From positions 62,001 to 126,000 of IMG/VR virus record IMGVR_UViG_3300035182_002586: DNA of 64,000 nt; one strand, given 5' to 3'. This document shows, one piece after another, positions 17,028 to 26,707 of this stretch; the stretch's first letter is position 1, and each line of letters opens with the position of its first letter. Below the pieces are notes generated by a model. The model made no database searches. It was not told the DNA's origin and saw only the letters and a list, made by a program, of their open reading frames with translations. This DNA is from a virus. Position numbers and translations under genes: made by a program.

Positions 17028-20000
17028 ATGGCCGTTCGAGTCCAAGACACGATCCTCCCGAAGAACGACGCCGACTTCCCCGTCGTCGACTCATCCTCCA
17101 TCAAGGGTGGGCACCAGGAAGTCGCCAACGCCACGGCCCGGGATGCGATCACAGCCTCGCACCGCTCCATCGGCATGTTCGTCACCACGCAGGACGACGG
17201 CAAGGTGTGGAAGCTCGGCAACGACCTCCTCACCTGGACTGAGTTCACCGGTGGTGGAGGCGGCGGGTTCACCGCAGGTGGAGATCTCACCGGTACGAGC
17301 ACGAACCAGACGGTGGCCGCCATCCAGGGCATCCCCTCGATGGATCCGGTCTTCAAGGCCGATCGAGATCTCGTCGAGATCAAGAGCACGACGACGACCT
17401 CTGGCATCACCCTCAACCTGGCTTCCCCTCGCGACATTGTAAGCGACGGCACGCACATCTACGTCGCTCAGAACGGCCAGAACGCGCCTATCGCAGGGTC
17501 ACAGAACGTCTGGAAGCTCACGATGTCCGGCGGGACCGTAACCGCCGCCGTTGCGTGCGACCTCACGGCAGGCCCCTTGGGTCTCGTCACCGTGGTGCGT
17601 TGCCGAGGCATCGAGCAAGATGCCACCTACCTCTACGTCGCCACGTGGAACGCGCAGAACATCGCCATCATCGACAAGGCGACGATGACGCTCGTGGGGT
17701 GGGGCTACACAGGCGGCACCAGCGCGATGAGCGTGTGCGCCGACGGTGCAGGTAACTTCTACGCCTGCAATGACTTCAGTGAGATCTGGAAGTTTTCCAC
17801 TGCCGCGTGCATCGGTGCAGCTCCGAATACGGTGACTCCCGTACTCACGCTCCTCCCCAACGGAGGGACGTCTTTCGCAAGGTGGATCACCTACGGTGGG
17901 GGGTTCATTTGGGCTGCAAGTCCCGGTGGATACCTTGCCAAGATCGACCCCACGACGCTGACCGAAGTAACGGTCGTCACCGACGTGAACGGCGACACTG
18001 CCCTGATGGTGGCGAGGTACGCCTTCGGTGCACTGTGGGTCGCGAGCAACAACTCCACAGGTATCATCTACAAGGTCGATCCTACGACCCTCACGTGGAT
18101 CACCACCATCAGTGGGTTTGCACACCCATCCACGCCGATGTTTGGGACCATCCCGAACATCATCGAGGGTCCAGACGACCTCGGTAACCCCAATGCTTGG
18201 TTGTGGGTCTGCTCCATGGAGCAGAAGTTCGGTGGCCCCTACGTCGCAGCCGTCGATCCCGTCGGCCTTGTGCTCGCCTCCTCCACATACCAGCCGAGTG
18301 CGAACAACAGAGACGCCTACGAGGGTCTCTGTGTCGTCGGGAACTACGTGTACGCGGGAGGGTTCGATTCAAGCTGGGGACCGAGCACACCGCACATCGG
18401 CTACGTGAATGCCGTCACGAGTGCTTCGGGCAAGGTCACCGGAAGCTCCACGACGACAACTACTTGGGCCCTGGGGTACAAGCCGATCGACGGAGATCTT
18501 TCTGGTCCGATCGACAAGAACTCCGTCCACTACCTGCGTGGTGTGGCTGTACCTGATCCGGCCGGAGTCGTCACGGGGTACGTCCCCACCCTCGCCCAAT
18601 CGACCTTCCCACTGCTCAATGCGATCGCGTGGGACTCTAGCCACCAGAAGATGTGGGTGGGTCTTGCAGGAGACACTGCCGGCGCAGTCTTCTCCTACGA
18701 CCCTACAACCACCATCGGGGCCTATCACACCCCCAGTGACCCGGGCTACGCAGTAATCAGCCAATACCTGGCAGTCGCAGTCGACGCCAACTATGTGTTC
18801 GTAGCAGGAAGGAGCACTTTCGCGGGGCTCAGTGCCAACATCTTCGCTCTCGATAAGCTGACGGGAGCTGTAGTTGGTGTTGCAGCCTTCTACCGTGCTT
18901 CCAGTCTCTACTCTGACGGGACGTACTTGTGGGCAGTGACAAACCAAGGTTTCAGTGCAGGTCTAGCCAAGATCTCCATCGCGGCTATGATCGCAGCCGG
19001 ACCTACGGGTAGCCCGCCAGCCGCAACTGCATCCCTCCTGATGACCGGCCTACAAGGGGTCACAGGCGATGGTACGTGGGTCTACGTCTCCAACAACAAC
19101 ACCAGCAACATCCACCGCATCGACCCGGCTACTGCACTGGTCAGCGCGTCCTATGCAGACCCCGCAGTCAGCGGTGTCTATGGCCTGGTCATGGCTGGCG
19201 GTCATGTGTGGTGTGCAGCCTATGACCACGTACTGGAGGTAGACCCTGCGGGTATGACCCTCGTGAGTACTACCCCGCTAGGCACTTTCAACATCACGTC
19301 CATCGCATATGACGGGACCCGGGTGTGGGCGGGGTCTCTCTCTACGCGGGATATCTTCGGACTCACGGTGCCTGGGGGTGGACTCGCATACACGATCACT
19401 CCAACGGACATCTCCGATAACCACAAGAGTCTAGCCTATGACGGAACGTATCTGTGGGGGGTAGGTAACACCAGCACCACAGACGCTATCACCCGCTTCA
19501 CAGATCCGGCGGGTGTGGAGAACCTCCGTTACTTCGGCCCGTGGCGTCTCGACTACGCTGCTGCTGGTGGGACGCTTGCAGGCGATGTCACTGGTGCTCC
19601 GGGCGCCAACACGGTCACCCGTCTTCAAGGCTTTACGGTCAACAGTGCAGTCCCAACGGTAGGTGCTGCTCTAGTCTGGCAGTTCCCTGCGGGATGGACG
19701 CCGACCACGCCGGGAGGCGACCTCTCAGGTAGTTCGTTCGCAACGCCAACGGTGGCTAGGATCAACGGCTACACCGTCAGCGCAACGCCTACGCTCTCTG
19801 GGCAAGTTCTCACGTGGAACGGTTCGGCGTGGGTCGCTCAGGCTGTCGGAGGGTCCAACCCCGGCACGCCGCAGACGGGCAACAACTACGCCCCCGTCAA
19901 GGTCAACGTCTCGGGTGCGGCCATCCAATCGTGGATCAACCTGAACGGCGGCACGGGCTACCGCTCGGATCTCGTGGACGGTGACGTAGACGGGATGCTC

Positions 20001-22463
20001 CAAGCATCACAGGTCTCCGGCGCCGCCGGAGCGCCCATGAAGGCTGCCCGGTCCACCGTGGACGATATGACCCAGCAGATGGCCCCTCCCCTGGTGAGCG
20101 GCGGCACGGGTCAGGGTCCGAAGGCCGACGGATACACGCTCCAGATCGTCTCTGGGACGAACCCCCAAGGAATCGCCAACGACGCGAGCACTGGAGTCGT
20201 TGCGATCACTCGATCGGGCTGCGACGATACCTACTTCATGTCCGGGTCCTCCACGGGAGCGACGCGGGCACCTCGTGTCATCAGCCTGGAGACCGACCTT
20301 ACGGACGAGACGGCACAGGGGGTCCGACCGGCGATCACCGGCAAGACCGTGTTCCGGAACGGGCTTGCATACGCTGTCAAGGAGTATGCAGGCAGCCGTC
20401 AATACGTGGTCGAAGTTGACTACGCACGCGGGACTGCACGCAAGGTCGTTACGAACATCACCTCGTCCTTGCGCGAGATGTTCCTGGACTCTGCTTGGAA
20501 GACCTCCAGCCAGTCGGGGGACAGCGATGTCTACGCCTGCTGGTACAAGGGCTTCGGCAACGACTACTGGCTCCAGGGGGTCTCGTACAGCACTGCAACG
20601 GCTGCTTCCGTTACGGTGGCTGGAGGTGTCACCATCACAGCCATGTGCGTCGCCCAACCGGTGGGTGGTTACGCCTCCCCGGGGGGACGCATCTATCTCG
20701 GCCAGAGCGACGGCACCATCCAGGAGTGGGACGGGACGGTCAACCCTCCCGTGTTCGTACGCACCCTCAGTGACGCCTCCATCAGCGGCTCACCCATCGT
20801 GGCGATGCGGCCGATCTTCTTCAACGCGAGCAATCAGTGGCTTCACGCCATCAACGCAGCCGGTGTTCTGGCTCGATTTCACATCGTCACGAACGTGTTC
20901 CAGGCGTCCTTGAGCACTGGGCTCACCAACGCCGTGGACATCACAATCGCACCGAACCGCATCTGCCTCGTCATCGCCAACGCGACGAGCCTCCGGTCCA
21001 TCACCTCCCCGACGGGAGCGATGGCTCTGAGTACGCTGCTCACCCCCGTCAAGTTCGGGACGATCAGCAGCTTCAACTTCAAGGCTCTCGCTCAATCCAC
21101 GACCGGTGGCGGCTCCTACAACCTGTGGGTCGCCGACCAGACCAATGGTCTCTGGAAAGCGAACATCAACTCGGGTTCCGGCGTCCTAACCTGGGACGGC
21201 CTGTACAACGGGTTCTACGACATCTCCGGGCTCTCCCGTTGGGCGAAACCCAACATCAATTTCGACGACCCCGAGCACTACACGGGCAGCCTCCCTGTCC
21301 GCAACATGATGGGTGGGAATCGCCTCGGGGGCGCCTACTGTCTGACCCCGGCGTACAAGCTCACCGTTGGAAAGACGCTCAAGGTCGTGTCGGGCACAGG
21401 ACCGACGGAGATCTTCCCCGGGTACGTCAGTCGACCGGGATCGAAGGACATCATCCAGCTCTATATGGCCCCCGGGGCCGGGACCTACAGTGGTGCTGTC
21501 ATTCCTCTCACGGGCGCTTGGGCCGATGCCTATGGCCTAGGAAACCCTCCCGACGAGATTACCGCCAATGGTCTGTGGGCACTCAACAGCTCCTACTCAT
21601 CCGTCTTCACAATGGACCAGTACGGGCGTCTGTTCTCGTTCTCCGTGGACGGCACGACGGGGCGGGGGTCGTCGTTCGCAGCTCGACTGCTCTTCACGGG
21701 GCTCAACCCGATCGGCGGTGGGCCAGGCGGAGTCATGGACACGGACGCCTCGAACGGCGGCCGCTTCTTCCTCCTCGCAGGACGAACGGTCTCGCTGATC
21801 GACGCGACCTACAACTCGTACCGGCGCGAAACGCTCGTGTGGTCGGTGAACATTCACCTCAACCTAACGGGCGGGGAGCTGCCCACGTCCATCTGCTCGC
21901 TGAGCACCTACGTCTACGTCTCCACGGATCAGGGGCATGTCCTCCAGTTCAACGCTTCCGACGGCAGCTACGTCCGAACGGTGAACGCCTCGGAGACGGG
22001 TGCAGGTGCCTCGATCGTGAAGATCGTCTCTGACACCTCTGCCGGGAAGATCTACTGGATCACGGGCGGCGCTCTCAAGCAGTTCAACCGCCTCACTGGC
22101 AACACAGCGGCCATCGACGGAACCGGAACCCTCACGCTTGGCGTCACGGCTCGCGACCTCTCTCACAACAACGGATCGGTCGGCAGCGGGTTCGAGCGCC
22201 TCGCCATCCTCACGGCCACGGGCATTGTTTGGCTCAACGGGTTCCAGACGGGCACGCCCCCGACAGTGTACACGCCGACCCCGGACAACACGACCACCAT
22301 CGTGGGGGCTATCTCCCTGGGTCACATCACATATAACGGCCTCGGCACGTGGTGGGCGACGGACACAGGCGGGGACGTCCTGTGGGAAATCGGCATGAAC
22401 ACGTTCACCAACGTGGCGACACTCACGTCGTACGCCATCAGTGGACTTGTGGATTACGTCTGA
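17028..22463 (+). CDS. Giant tail fibre with beta-propeller repeats
   Basis: 1811 residues. The N-terminus (residues 1-75, including T-Q-D-D-G-K-V-W-K-L) is a typical virion-attachment head. Residues 125-830 hold many propeller blades of the form D-G-T-x-(L/V)-W-(V/A)-x-x, each followed by a Y-K-V-D-P-T-like strand, consistent with two propellers. Three linker motifs G-D-(L/V)-(T/S)-G ... T-V-x-x-(L/I)-x-G occur near residues 85, 845 and 900. A second blade-rich half runs to the end. This is probably the main host-recognition fibre. A hairpin terminator follows the stop codon. Confidence 0.85.
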   Translation: MAVRVQDTILPKNDADFPVVDSSSIKGGHQEVANATARDAITASHRSIGMFVTTQDDGKVWKLGNDLLTWTEFTGGGGGGFTAGGDLTGTSTNQTVAAIQGIPSMDPVFKADRDLVEIKSTTTTSGITLNLASPRDIVSDGTHIYVAQNGQNAPIAGSQNVWKLTMSGGTVTAAVACDLTAGPLGLVTVVRCRGIEQDATYLYVATWNAQNIAIIDKATMTLVGWGYTGGTSAMSVCADGAGNFYACNDFSEIWKFSTAACIGAAPNTVTPVLTLLPNGGTSFARWITYGGGFIWAASPGGYLAKIDPTTLTEVTVVTDVNGDTALMVARYAFGALWVASNNSTGIIYKVDPTTLTWITTISGFAHPSTPMFGTIPNIIEGPDDLGNPNAWLWVCSMEQKFGGPYVAAVDPVGLVLASSTYQPSANNRDAYEGLCVVGNYVYAGGFDSSWGPSTPHIGYVNAVTSASGKVTGSSTTTTTWALGYKPIDGDLSGPIDKNSVHYLRGVAVPDPAGVVTGYVPTLAQSTFPLLNAIAWDSSHQKMWVGLAGDTAGAVFSYDPTTTIGAYHTPSDPGYAVISQYLAVAVDANYVFVAGRSTFAGLSANIFALDKLTGAVVGVAAFYRASSLYSDGTYLWAVTNQGFSAGLAKISIAAMIAAGPTGSPPAATASLLMTGLQGVTGDGTWVYVSNNNTSNIHRIDPATALVSASYADPAVSGVYGLVMAGGHVWCAAYDHVLEVDPAGMTLVSTTPLGTFNITSIAYDGTRVWAGSLSTRDIFGLTVPGGGLAYTITPTDISDNHKSLAYDGTYLWGVGNTSTTDAITRFTDPAGVENLRYFGPWRLDYAAAGGTLAGDVTGAPGANTVTRLQGFTVNSAVPTVGAALVWQFPAGWTPTTPGGDLSGSSFATPTVARINGYTVSATPTLSGQVLTWNGSAWVAQAVGGSNPGTPQTGNNYAPVKVNVSGAAIQSWINLNGGTGYRSDLVDGDVDGMLQASQVSGAAGAPMKAARSTVDDMTQQMAPPLVSGGTGQGPKADGYTLQIVSGTNPQGIANDASTGVVAITRSGCDDTYFMSGSSTGATRAPRVISLETDLTDETAQGVRPAITGKTVFRNGLAYAVKEYAGSRQYVVEVDYARGTARKVVTNITSSLREMFLDSAWKTSSQSGDSDVYACWYKGFGNDYWLQGVSYSTATAASVTVAGGVTITAMCVAQPVGGYASPGGRIYLGQSDGTIQEWDGTVNPPVFVRTLSDASISGSPIVAMRPIFFNASNQWLHAINAAGVLARFHIVTNVFQASLSTGLTNAVDITIAPNRICLVIANATSLRSITSPTGAMALSTLLTPVKFGTISSFNFKALAQSTTGGGSYNLWVADQTNGLWKANINSGSGVLTWDGLYNGFYDISGLSRWAKPNINFDDPEHYTGSLPVRNMMGGNRLGGAYCLTPAYKLTVGKTLKVVSGTGPTEIFPGYVSRPGSKDIIQLYMAPGAGTYSGAVIPLTGAWADAYGLGNPPDEITANGLWALNSSYSSVFTMDQYGRLFSFSVDGTTGRGSSFAARLLFTGLNPIGGGPGGVMDTDASNGGRFFLLAGRTVSLIDATYNSYRRETLVWSVNIHLNLTGGELPTSICSLSTYVYVSTDQGHVLQFNASDGSYVRTVNASETGAGASIVKIVSDTSAGKIYWITGGALKQFNRLTGNTAAIDGTGTLTLGVTARDLSHNNGSVGSGFERLAILTATGIVWLNGFQTGTPPTVYTPTPDNTTTIVGAISLGHITYNGLGTWWATDTGGDVLWEIGMNTFTNVATLTSYAISGLVDYV

Positions 22464-22484
22464 CGGCTACTTCCCGTAGCCGTC
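22462..22484 (+). terminator. Hairpin terminator after the tail fibre
   Basis: GACGGCTAC and GTAGCCGTC form a perfect 9-bp stem with loop TTCCC, followed by TTTCGC. It starts in the fibre stop codon and overlaps the 3' end of the convergent zinc-ribbon gene. Confidence 0.65.
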
Positions 22485-22652
22485 TTTCGCCCAACCATCC
22501 CCGCTCAACACGAAGGGAGGCGCCCCGGAGATCAACCGGCGCGCCTTCTCTTCATTGCAGGCCGGGCACTTCGTGGCCGGGGGGTCCGTGATCCTCTGGT
22601 CCTCTTGCCACTGCTTGCCGCAACCCTTGCAGTCGTAGTCGTACGTGGGCAT
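22467..22652 (-). CDS. FmdB-type zinc-ribbon protein
   Basis: 61 residues. The first 50 follow the FmdB family closely: M-P-T-Y-D-Y-x-C-x-x-C-G, D-P-P-A-T-K-C-P-A-C, R-R-L-I-S-G. The two CxxC pairs (C8/C11 and about C29/C32) bind zinc. FmdB proteins are putative regulators of unknown mechanism. It starts 12 nt after a GGTGTA element shared back to back with the HAD gene. Confidence 0.85.
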   Translation of the reverse strand: MPTYDYDCKGCGKQWQEDQRITDPPATKCPACNEEKARRLISGAPPFVLSGDGWAKDGYGK

Positions 22653-22664
22653 CGATCGTCAGTG

Positions 22665-22679
22665 TACACCAGCGGTGTA
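22665..22679. promoter_or_regulatory. Back-to-back GGTGTA elements, 3-nt spacer
   Basis: TACACC-AGC-GGTGTA. The left copy is 12 nt before the zinc-ribbon start and the right copy 10 nt before the HAD start. Two promoters this close cannot each have a -35 box. Confidence 0.6.
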
Positions 22680-22689
22680 AGAAGAGGGT

Positions 22690-23094
22690 ATGCCCACCCC
22701 GCTCCGCGTCTCGTTCGACATTGGCGGGGTGCTCTCCAAGTACCCCGACGTCTTTCGGCCCCTGGTGGACGCGCTCCAGAAGGGGGGCGTCGAGGTCTTC
22801 GTCCTCACGGACATGTCCGACCATGAGCTGAGCACGAGGTTCGTCCGTGATAACGGGTTCGACGTCCCCCCTGAGCGCATCCTCAACGCCGACTACCGCG
22901 AGCACGGGGAGAACTGCAAGGCGCAGCTCATCGAAGCGCACGGCATCCAGCTCCACATCGACGACTTCCCGGGCTACTGCGCCCACACGAAGGCCGTCAG
23001 CCTCTTTGTCTGGCCGAACCCGGACCTTCCGTACTACCACGACGACTTCGTGACCCACGGGGCCGAGGGTAGCTTCGGACGCCGGAAGAAGTAA
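22690..23094 (+). CDS. HAD-like phosphatase
   Basis: 134 residues. Motif I is F-D-I-G-G-V-L-S (nucleophile D10, with Gly where the second Asp usually stands), motif II is L-T-D-M-S, and motif IV is H-I-D-D-F-P-G-Y. This suits a small capless HAD hydrolase. Phage members often act on nucleotides or DNA ends, but the substrate is not evident. The changed acid/base position may lower activity. It is one of only three intact genes I saw ending in TAA. Confidence 0.75.
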   Translation: MPTPLRVSFDIGGVLSKYPDVFRPLVDALQKGGVEVFVLTDMSDHELSTRFVRDNGFDVPPERILNADYREHGENCKAQLIEAHGIQLHIDDFPGYCAHTKAVSLFVWPNPDLPYYHDDFVTHGAEGSFGRRKK

Positions 23095-23096
23095 CC

Positions 23097-24029
23097 CTAG
23101 AGGACCGAAACACCCCGGAACTTCTTCAAGTGCTCCGGGATCTCGGGCTTCAGCTCCGGAGGCGCCCCCGACATCACCGCCTCGAAGTTCTCCAACACTC
23201 CGGGCTTGGCCATCGAGGTCATCCCGAAGTTGGAAAGGGCGAACAGCTCGGCGAACGATTCCCCGTCGTTGATGCTGTACTTCGTCGTGTGCCACTCGGC
23301 CCGGTCGAAGTCCACCTTGAGGTGGTGTTTCGCCTCGTATCTATGACCAAGCTCGTGGGTCACCACGTAGCTGAAGCCACCGTAGCCCGACCCGGCCCGC
23401 TCGATGCGCCCGCCAACCGTCGCGCGGATCCAGAGGATGTCCCCCTCCCGCCCGTACTTCCCGCTCGCCGTCCCACGGAAGTCCTTGGGCCCCGCCAGGT
23501 GGACTTTGATCCCACCGGAGAGCGCTCCTCGGTGCCACCCCTTCAAGCCGGCGAAGATGCCCTCCATCTCCGCGATCATGGCGTCCAGCTTCTCATCGTT
23601 GACGCCGACCATGTTGACGTAGGTGTTACCCCCGACCTTCTTCTCTCGGGTGAGAGCCTTCGCACCCCCCTCCACCGAAGAGAACGCCGACACCCAGGCG
23701 GGGACCAACGCCTTCATTCGCTGGTCTTCCCACAGCGAGCGAATCGAGTTTGTCAGGGCGCCAGGAAGGTAGTGCTCGTAGTACTCTACGTCCCTCTCGA
23801 TGGAACGATAGAACCGGTCCAGCTCTTCCTTCTCCCGCTTCATCCCCTTGGGCGTGTAGCGCGTCTGGAAGTGGAAGTTGTGCACGATCCACTTTGCGAA
23901 CTCCTGAAGCTCGTGCTTCGGAGGCTTCTCCGGGTCGTAGGACAGCAACTTGTCGACCTTCGACACGAAGTCGTGTTCGAGAGACGCTGCCTGGAAGCGC
24001 CGCGCCACCTTGATCGCGAGAGGGTCCAT
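23097..24029 (-). CDS. HExxH metalloprotease-like protein with RVAxRF-type N-terminal tag
   Basis: 310 residues from ATG 24029. Residues 5-13 (A-I-K-V-A-R-R-F-Q) match the tag seen in two other proteins. A helical middle is followed by V-V-T-H-E-L-G-H (H225, E226, H229) and a downstream G-E-S-F-A-E-L-F-A-L, which could supply the third zinc ligand, as in gluzincin-type proteases. It may be a virion maturation or ejected protease; this is inference. No ribosome site is evident. Confidence 0.75.
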   Translation of the reverse strand: MDPLAIKVARRFQAASLEHDFVSKVDKLLSYDPEKPPKHELQEFAKWIVHNFHFQTRYTPKGMKREKEELDRFYRSIERDVEYYEHYLPGALTNSIRSLWEDQRMKALVPAWVSAFSSVEGGAKALTREKKVGGNTYVNMVGVNDEKLDAMIAEMEGIFAGLKGWHRGALSGGIKVHLAGPKDFRGTASGKYGREGDILWIRATVGGRIERAGSGYGGFSYVVTHELGHRYEAKHHLKVDFDRAEWHTTKYSINDGESFAELFALSNFGMTSMAKPGVLENFEAVMSGAPPELKPEIPEHLKKFRGVSVL

Positions 24030-24077
24030 CACACGTGTAGGTAGATAAGCAGAACCATCGACAAGAGCCCGGTGGCC

Positions 24078-24083
24078 GGTGTA
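24078..24083 (+). promoter_or_regulatory. GGTGTA element of dcd
   Basis: Preceded by GGCC and 9 nt upstream of the ATG at 24093. It also decides against the earlier in-frame start. Confidence 0.55.
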
Positions 24084-24092
24084 TTTCGGGGT

Positions 24093-24800
24093 ATGACCGA
24101 AGCAGGCATCCTCACCGGGCACGAGATTGTCGAGCAACACAAGGCCGGGCGCATCCGCATCTACCCCTTCGTACCGGAGCGCGTGAACCCCGGCTCCTAC
24201 GATCTCACCCTCGGCTCGAAGGTTGCCGTCTACAAGAACCTGGTGGTCCCCGACTTCGAACCCATGGAGAAGGACGGCATCCCGGGGGAGTGCATCCGCG
24301 TCCAGCATGACGTGGACCCTCACATCCCGTTCCGCGCCAGACCCGGTATCAACTGCCTCGACGCTGCGATGGCGAACGAGATCGCCGTCTACGAGATGGA
24401 CAACCGTGGATTTCTCCTGCGACCCGGCATCGGTTACCTGATGCACACGGCGGAGCGCGTGCAGTCGGATTCGTTCGTCCCTGTGATCGACGGTAAGTCG
24501 AGCATCGGCCGCCTCTTCATCCTGGTCCACTTCACGGCCGGGTACGGAGAGATCGGTTTCGACGGGCAGTACACGCTGGAGGTCATGGCGACCCACCCTG
24601 TCATCATCTACCCCGGAGAGCCGATCGCACAGATCCGCTTCCACACGACGCGGGGCAAGGTCGAGTCGTACCAGGGGAACTACCAAGGACAGGACGCCAT
24701 GGGACCGGTCGCGTCGAAGTCTCACAAGCAGATCGAAGCCTGCGGTCTCCGAGTCGGGCATCACTCGCAGCCGATGGATCGATCCCGCGACGACGTGTAG
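24093..24800 (+). CDS. dcd: dCTP deaminase
   Basis: 235 residues. Deaminates dCTP to dUTP, feeding dTMP synthesis. Family motifs: N-P-G-S-Y-D-L-T-L-G, D-G-K-S-S-I-G-R, and H-F-T-A-G-Y-G-E-I-G-F-D-G-x-Y-T-L-E with the catalytic Glu, then Y-P-G-E-P-I-A-Q-I-R-F. The length is slightly above the usual 190 residues because of a C-terminal extension. A bifunctional dUTPase activity cannot be excluded. It heads a plus-strand operon running to 26699. Confidence 0.88.
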   Translation: MTEAGILTGHEIVEQHKAGRIRIYPFVPERVNPGSYDLTLGSKVAVYKNLVVPDFEPMEKDGIPGECIRVQHDVDPHIPFRARPGINCLDAAMANEIAVYEMDNRGFLLRPGIGYLMHTAERVQSDSFVPVIDGKSSIGRLFILVHFTAGYGEIGFDGQYTLEVMATHPVIIYPGEPIAQIRFHTTRGKVESYQGNYQGQDAMGPVASKSHKQIEACGLRVGHHSQPMDRSRDDV

Positions 24801-24816
24801 TACGATCGTCGTCGCG
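24786..24816. repeat. 10-bp perfect inverted repeat at the dcd 3' end
   Basis: CGCGACGACG pairs with CGTCGTCGCG around an 11-nt loop that contains the dcd stop codon (ACGTGTAG context). The next start codon is at 24823. It could be a processing hairpin or an operator for a GTGTAG element. Confidence 0.5.
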
Positions 24817-24822
24817 TACGCG

Positions 24823-24993
24823 ATGTGGTTGGCTGCCCATCTTACCCTCCCCATCGTCCGAGCGTTCATCCGAGAGGAGAAGGAAATCAAGCGGAAGTGG
24901 TCCTACACTATACCTGAGGTCCCGGTGTACCGTACGATCAACTACCGCACGGTTGCCCTCGTCGAACGCCAAGTACAGAACGGGAAGAAGTGA
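24823..24993 (+). CDS. Small protein, possible membrane-proximal helix
   Basis: 56 residues from ATG 24823. A hydrophobic start (M-W-L-A-A-H-L-T-L-P-I-V) is followed by a charged helix and a Tyr-rich tail. The stop and next start overlap as TGATG, so it is translated in the operon. I do not recognise it. Confidence 0.5.
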   Translation: MWLAAHLTLPIVRAFIREEKEIKRKWSYTIPEVPVYRTINYRTVALVERQVQNGKK

Positions 24994-25373
24994 TGCGGAC
25001 CCGAGTGCTCATCATCGGCCCCGAAGAGCGGAACGCGGCCGCGAAGCTCACAGCCTTCGCGCTGACGAGCCCCTTCACCCCTGGACCGGGCGTGAAGGCC
25101 CCCGGAGACGACCCCCGACACTCCATGCAGCTCGGGGACTTCCGCTGCGTCTTCTCGTTCACTCGCATCGACGGCAAGCTCTACCGCCACCTGTCCGTGG
25201 GCATGCTCGACCAGAAGGCCCCCCTCCCTAACCCGCTAGCTGTCCAGGAGATCGCCCACCTGATGGGGTTCGAGGGGTTCCTCTCGGAGTGGCGTGTGGG
25301 CGTCATGCGTACTCACATTTCGATCCTCCAGCCGATGGATCAGGAGCCGGCACCCACTGTAATCGAGGCATGA
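24993..25373 (+). CDS. Unknown operon protein
   Basis: 126 residues from ATG 24993. Alpha/beta, beginning R-T-R-V-L-I-I-G-P, with no catalytic motif I can name. It overlaps the next gene by ATGA. Context: nucleotide and DNA metabolism. Confidence 0.6.
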   Translation: MRTRVLIIGPEERNAAAKLTAFALTSPFTPGPGVKAPGDDPRHSMQLGDFRCVFSFTRIDGKLYRHLSVGMLDQKAPLPNPLAVQEIAHLMGFEGFLSEWRVGVMRTHISILQPMDQEPAPTVIEA

Positions 25374-25987
25374 GCCGCTTCCCGCATATGGTCGAGATCG
25401 TCCCGGAGGGATCTTCGGGCAACGTCAAGGTTGAGCACTTCGAGGTGCCGCAGGTCTCGCTTCGCATGCTGTTCCGCCCCTCGGAGTACGTGACGCCTGG
25501 TAAGTACGCGAGGCTCGTCATCAACGGTCAGATCATGATGACCGACACCGACATGGAGCGGACGTCGAACCGTACGGTCCTCCTCTGCGCGCACGGTCAC
25601 GTGCTGGTCGCAGGGCTCGGGCTCGGGATGATCCTCCACCCCATCCTCGCGAAGTCCTCCGTCGAGACGGTCACGGTCCTGGAGAAGAACCCCGACGTGA
25701 TCAAGCTCATCGAGCCGACCGTCCGGCACCCGAAGCTCACTGTCGTCCAGGCAGACGTGTTCGACTGGACCCCTCCCCCGGCGCCGAAGTTCAACACCGT
25801 GTACTTCGACATTTGGGCGGAAATCTGCGGCAACAACCTCAAGGACATGGCATTCTTGCATCGTCGGTACGGCCGCTGGACGGACACGAGCGATCCGGGG
25901 CGATTCGTCGATAGCTGGCAGCGGGACTTCCTCAAGCGCCAGCAGGTGAAGTCCCGCCGCAACTCTTGGACACGTAGCTCGTTCTGA
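25370..25987 (+). CDS. Spermidine-synthase-like SAM methyltransferase
   Basis: 205 residues from ATG 25370. The Rossmann core resembles the spermidine synthase family: V-L-V-A-G-L-G-L-G-M-I-L, V-T-V-L-E-K-N-P-D-V, V-V-Q-A-D-V-F-D-W, V-Y-F-D-I-W. The aminopropyl-donor motif is not clear, so a small-molecule or macromolecule methyltransferase is as likely. Its start overlaps the previous stop. Confidence 0.7.
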   Translation: MSRFPHMVEIVPEGSSGNVKVEHFEVPQVSLRMLFRPSEYVTPGKYARLVINGQIMMTDTDMERTSNRTVLLCAHGHVLVAGLGLGMILHPILAKSSVETVTVLEKNPDVIKLIEPTVRHPKLTVVQADVFDWTPPPAPKFNTVYFDIWAEICGNNLKDMAFLHRRYGRWTDTSDPGRFVDSWQRDFLKRQQVKSRRNSWTRSSF

Positions 25988-25994
25988 GACCCGC

Positions 25995-26699
25995 ATGAAA
26001 CTCCGCCTCTCCCACGTGTCTGACACCCACGGCCACCTCCCCTTTCTCAAGGGGAGGACGGACATCGTGGTCCACAGTGGAGACTTCATGCCGAACCGGT
26101 TCGACGACGCCGAGCCGGATCCCGTCACGAAGCAGAGTCTTCGAGGCGTCCCTTACGAGGAAGAGGCGTTCCAGACAGAGTGGATCGACCAGCACGCTAC
26201 GGCCATCAAGCAGTGGCTTGGGGGCCGCGCGTTCTTCTTCTGCGCCGGCAACCACGACTTTGTAGATCCCACCCCGCGCCTGCGTGCTGAGGGTATCAAG
26301 GCGGTGAACCTCACGAGCCGCGTCCACACGTACGACGGGCTCTCGTTCATCGGCTTCCCGTGGTGCCCGTACGACGTGCGCCCCTGGAACTACGCGATCC
26401 CCATCCGAGACATGCAGCGGGAGGTCGACCGCCTCAAGCAGATGATCTCCGAGGGTGGGCCCGAAGTGATCCTCGTCGCGCACTGCCCTCCGGCAGGGCT
26501 CTTTGATGTGTCGAGGGGGACAAGCTACGGCAATACTGCGCTCGCGAACCTGCTCTCGTACGGCACGCACGACCCGTTGCTCGCGCTCCTGTGCGGGCAC
26601 ATCCACACGGACCACGGTGTGGCCTACGAAGACGGCATGCTCGTCTCGCAGGCCGCGACGACCGTGCATAACCTGATGCTGAGGGTGAGCGACGAGTAG
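25995..26699 (+). CDS. Calcineurin-like metallophosphoesterase
   Basis: 234 residues with all metal motifs: S-D-T-H-G (D10, H12), S-G-D-F, A-G-N-H-D-F, A-H-C-P-P-A-G and C-G-H-I-H-T. The length suits a cytosolic phosphodiesterase. The substrate is unknown; RNA end repair or cyclic nucleotide cleavage are options. It is the last large gene of the dcd operon. Confidence 0.88.
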   Translation: MKLRLSHVSDTHGHLPFLKGRTDIVVHSGDFMPNRFDDAEPDPVTKQSLRGVPYEEEAFQTEWIDQHATAIKQWLGGRAFFFCAGNHDFVDPTPRLRAEGIKAVNLTSRVHTYDGLSFIGFPWCPYDVRPWNYAIPIRDMQREVDRLKQMISEGGPEVILVAHCPPAGLFDVSRGTSYGNTALANLLSYGTHDPLLALLCGHIHTDHGVAYEDGMLVSQAATTVHNLMLRVSDE

Positions 26700-26707
26700 G
26701 AGTGCCG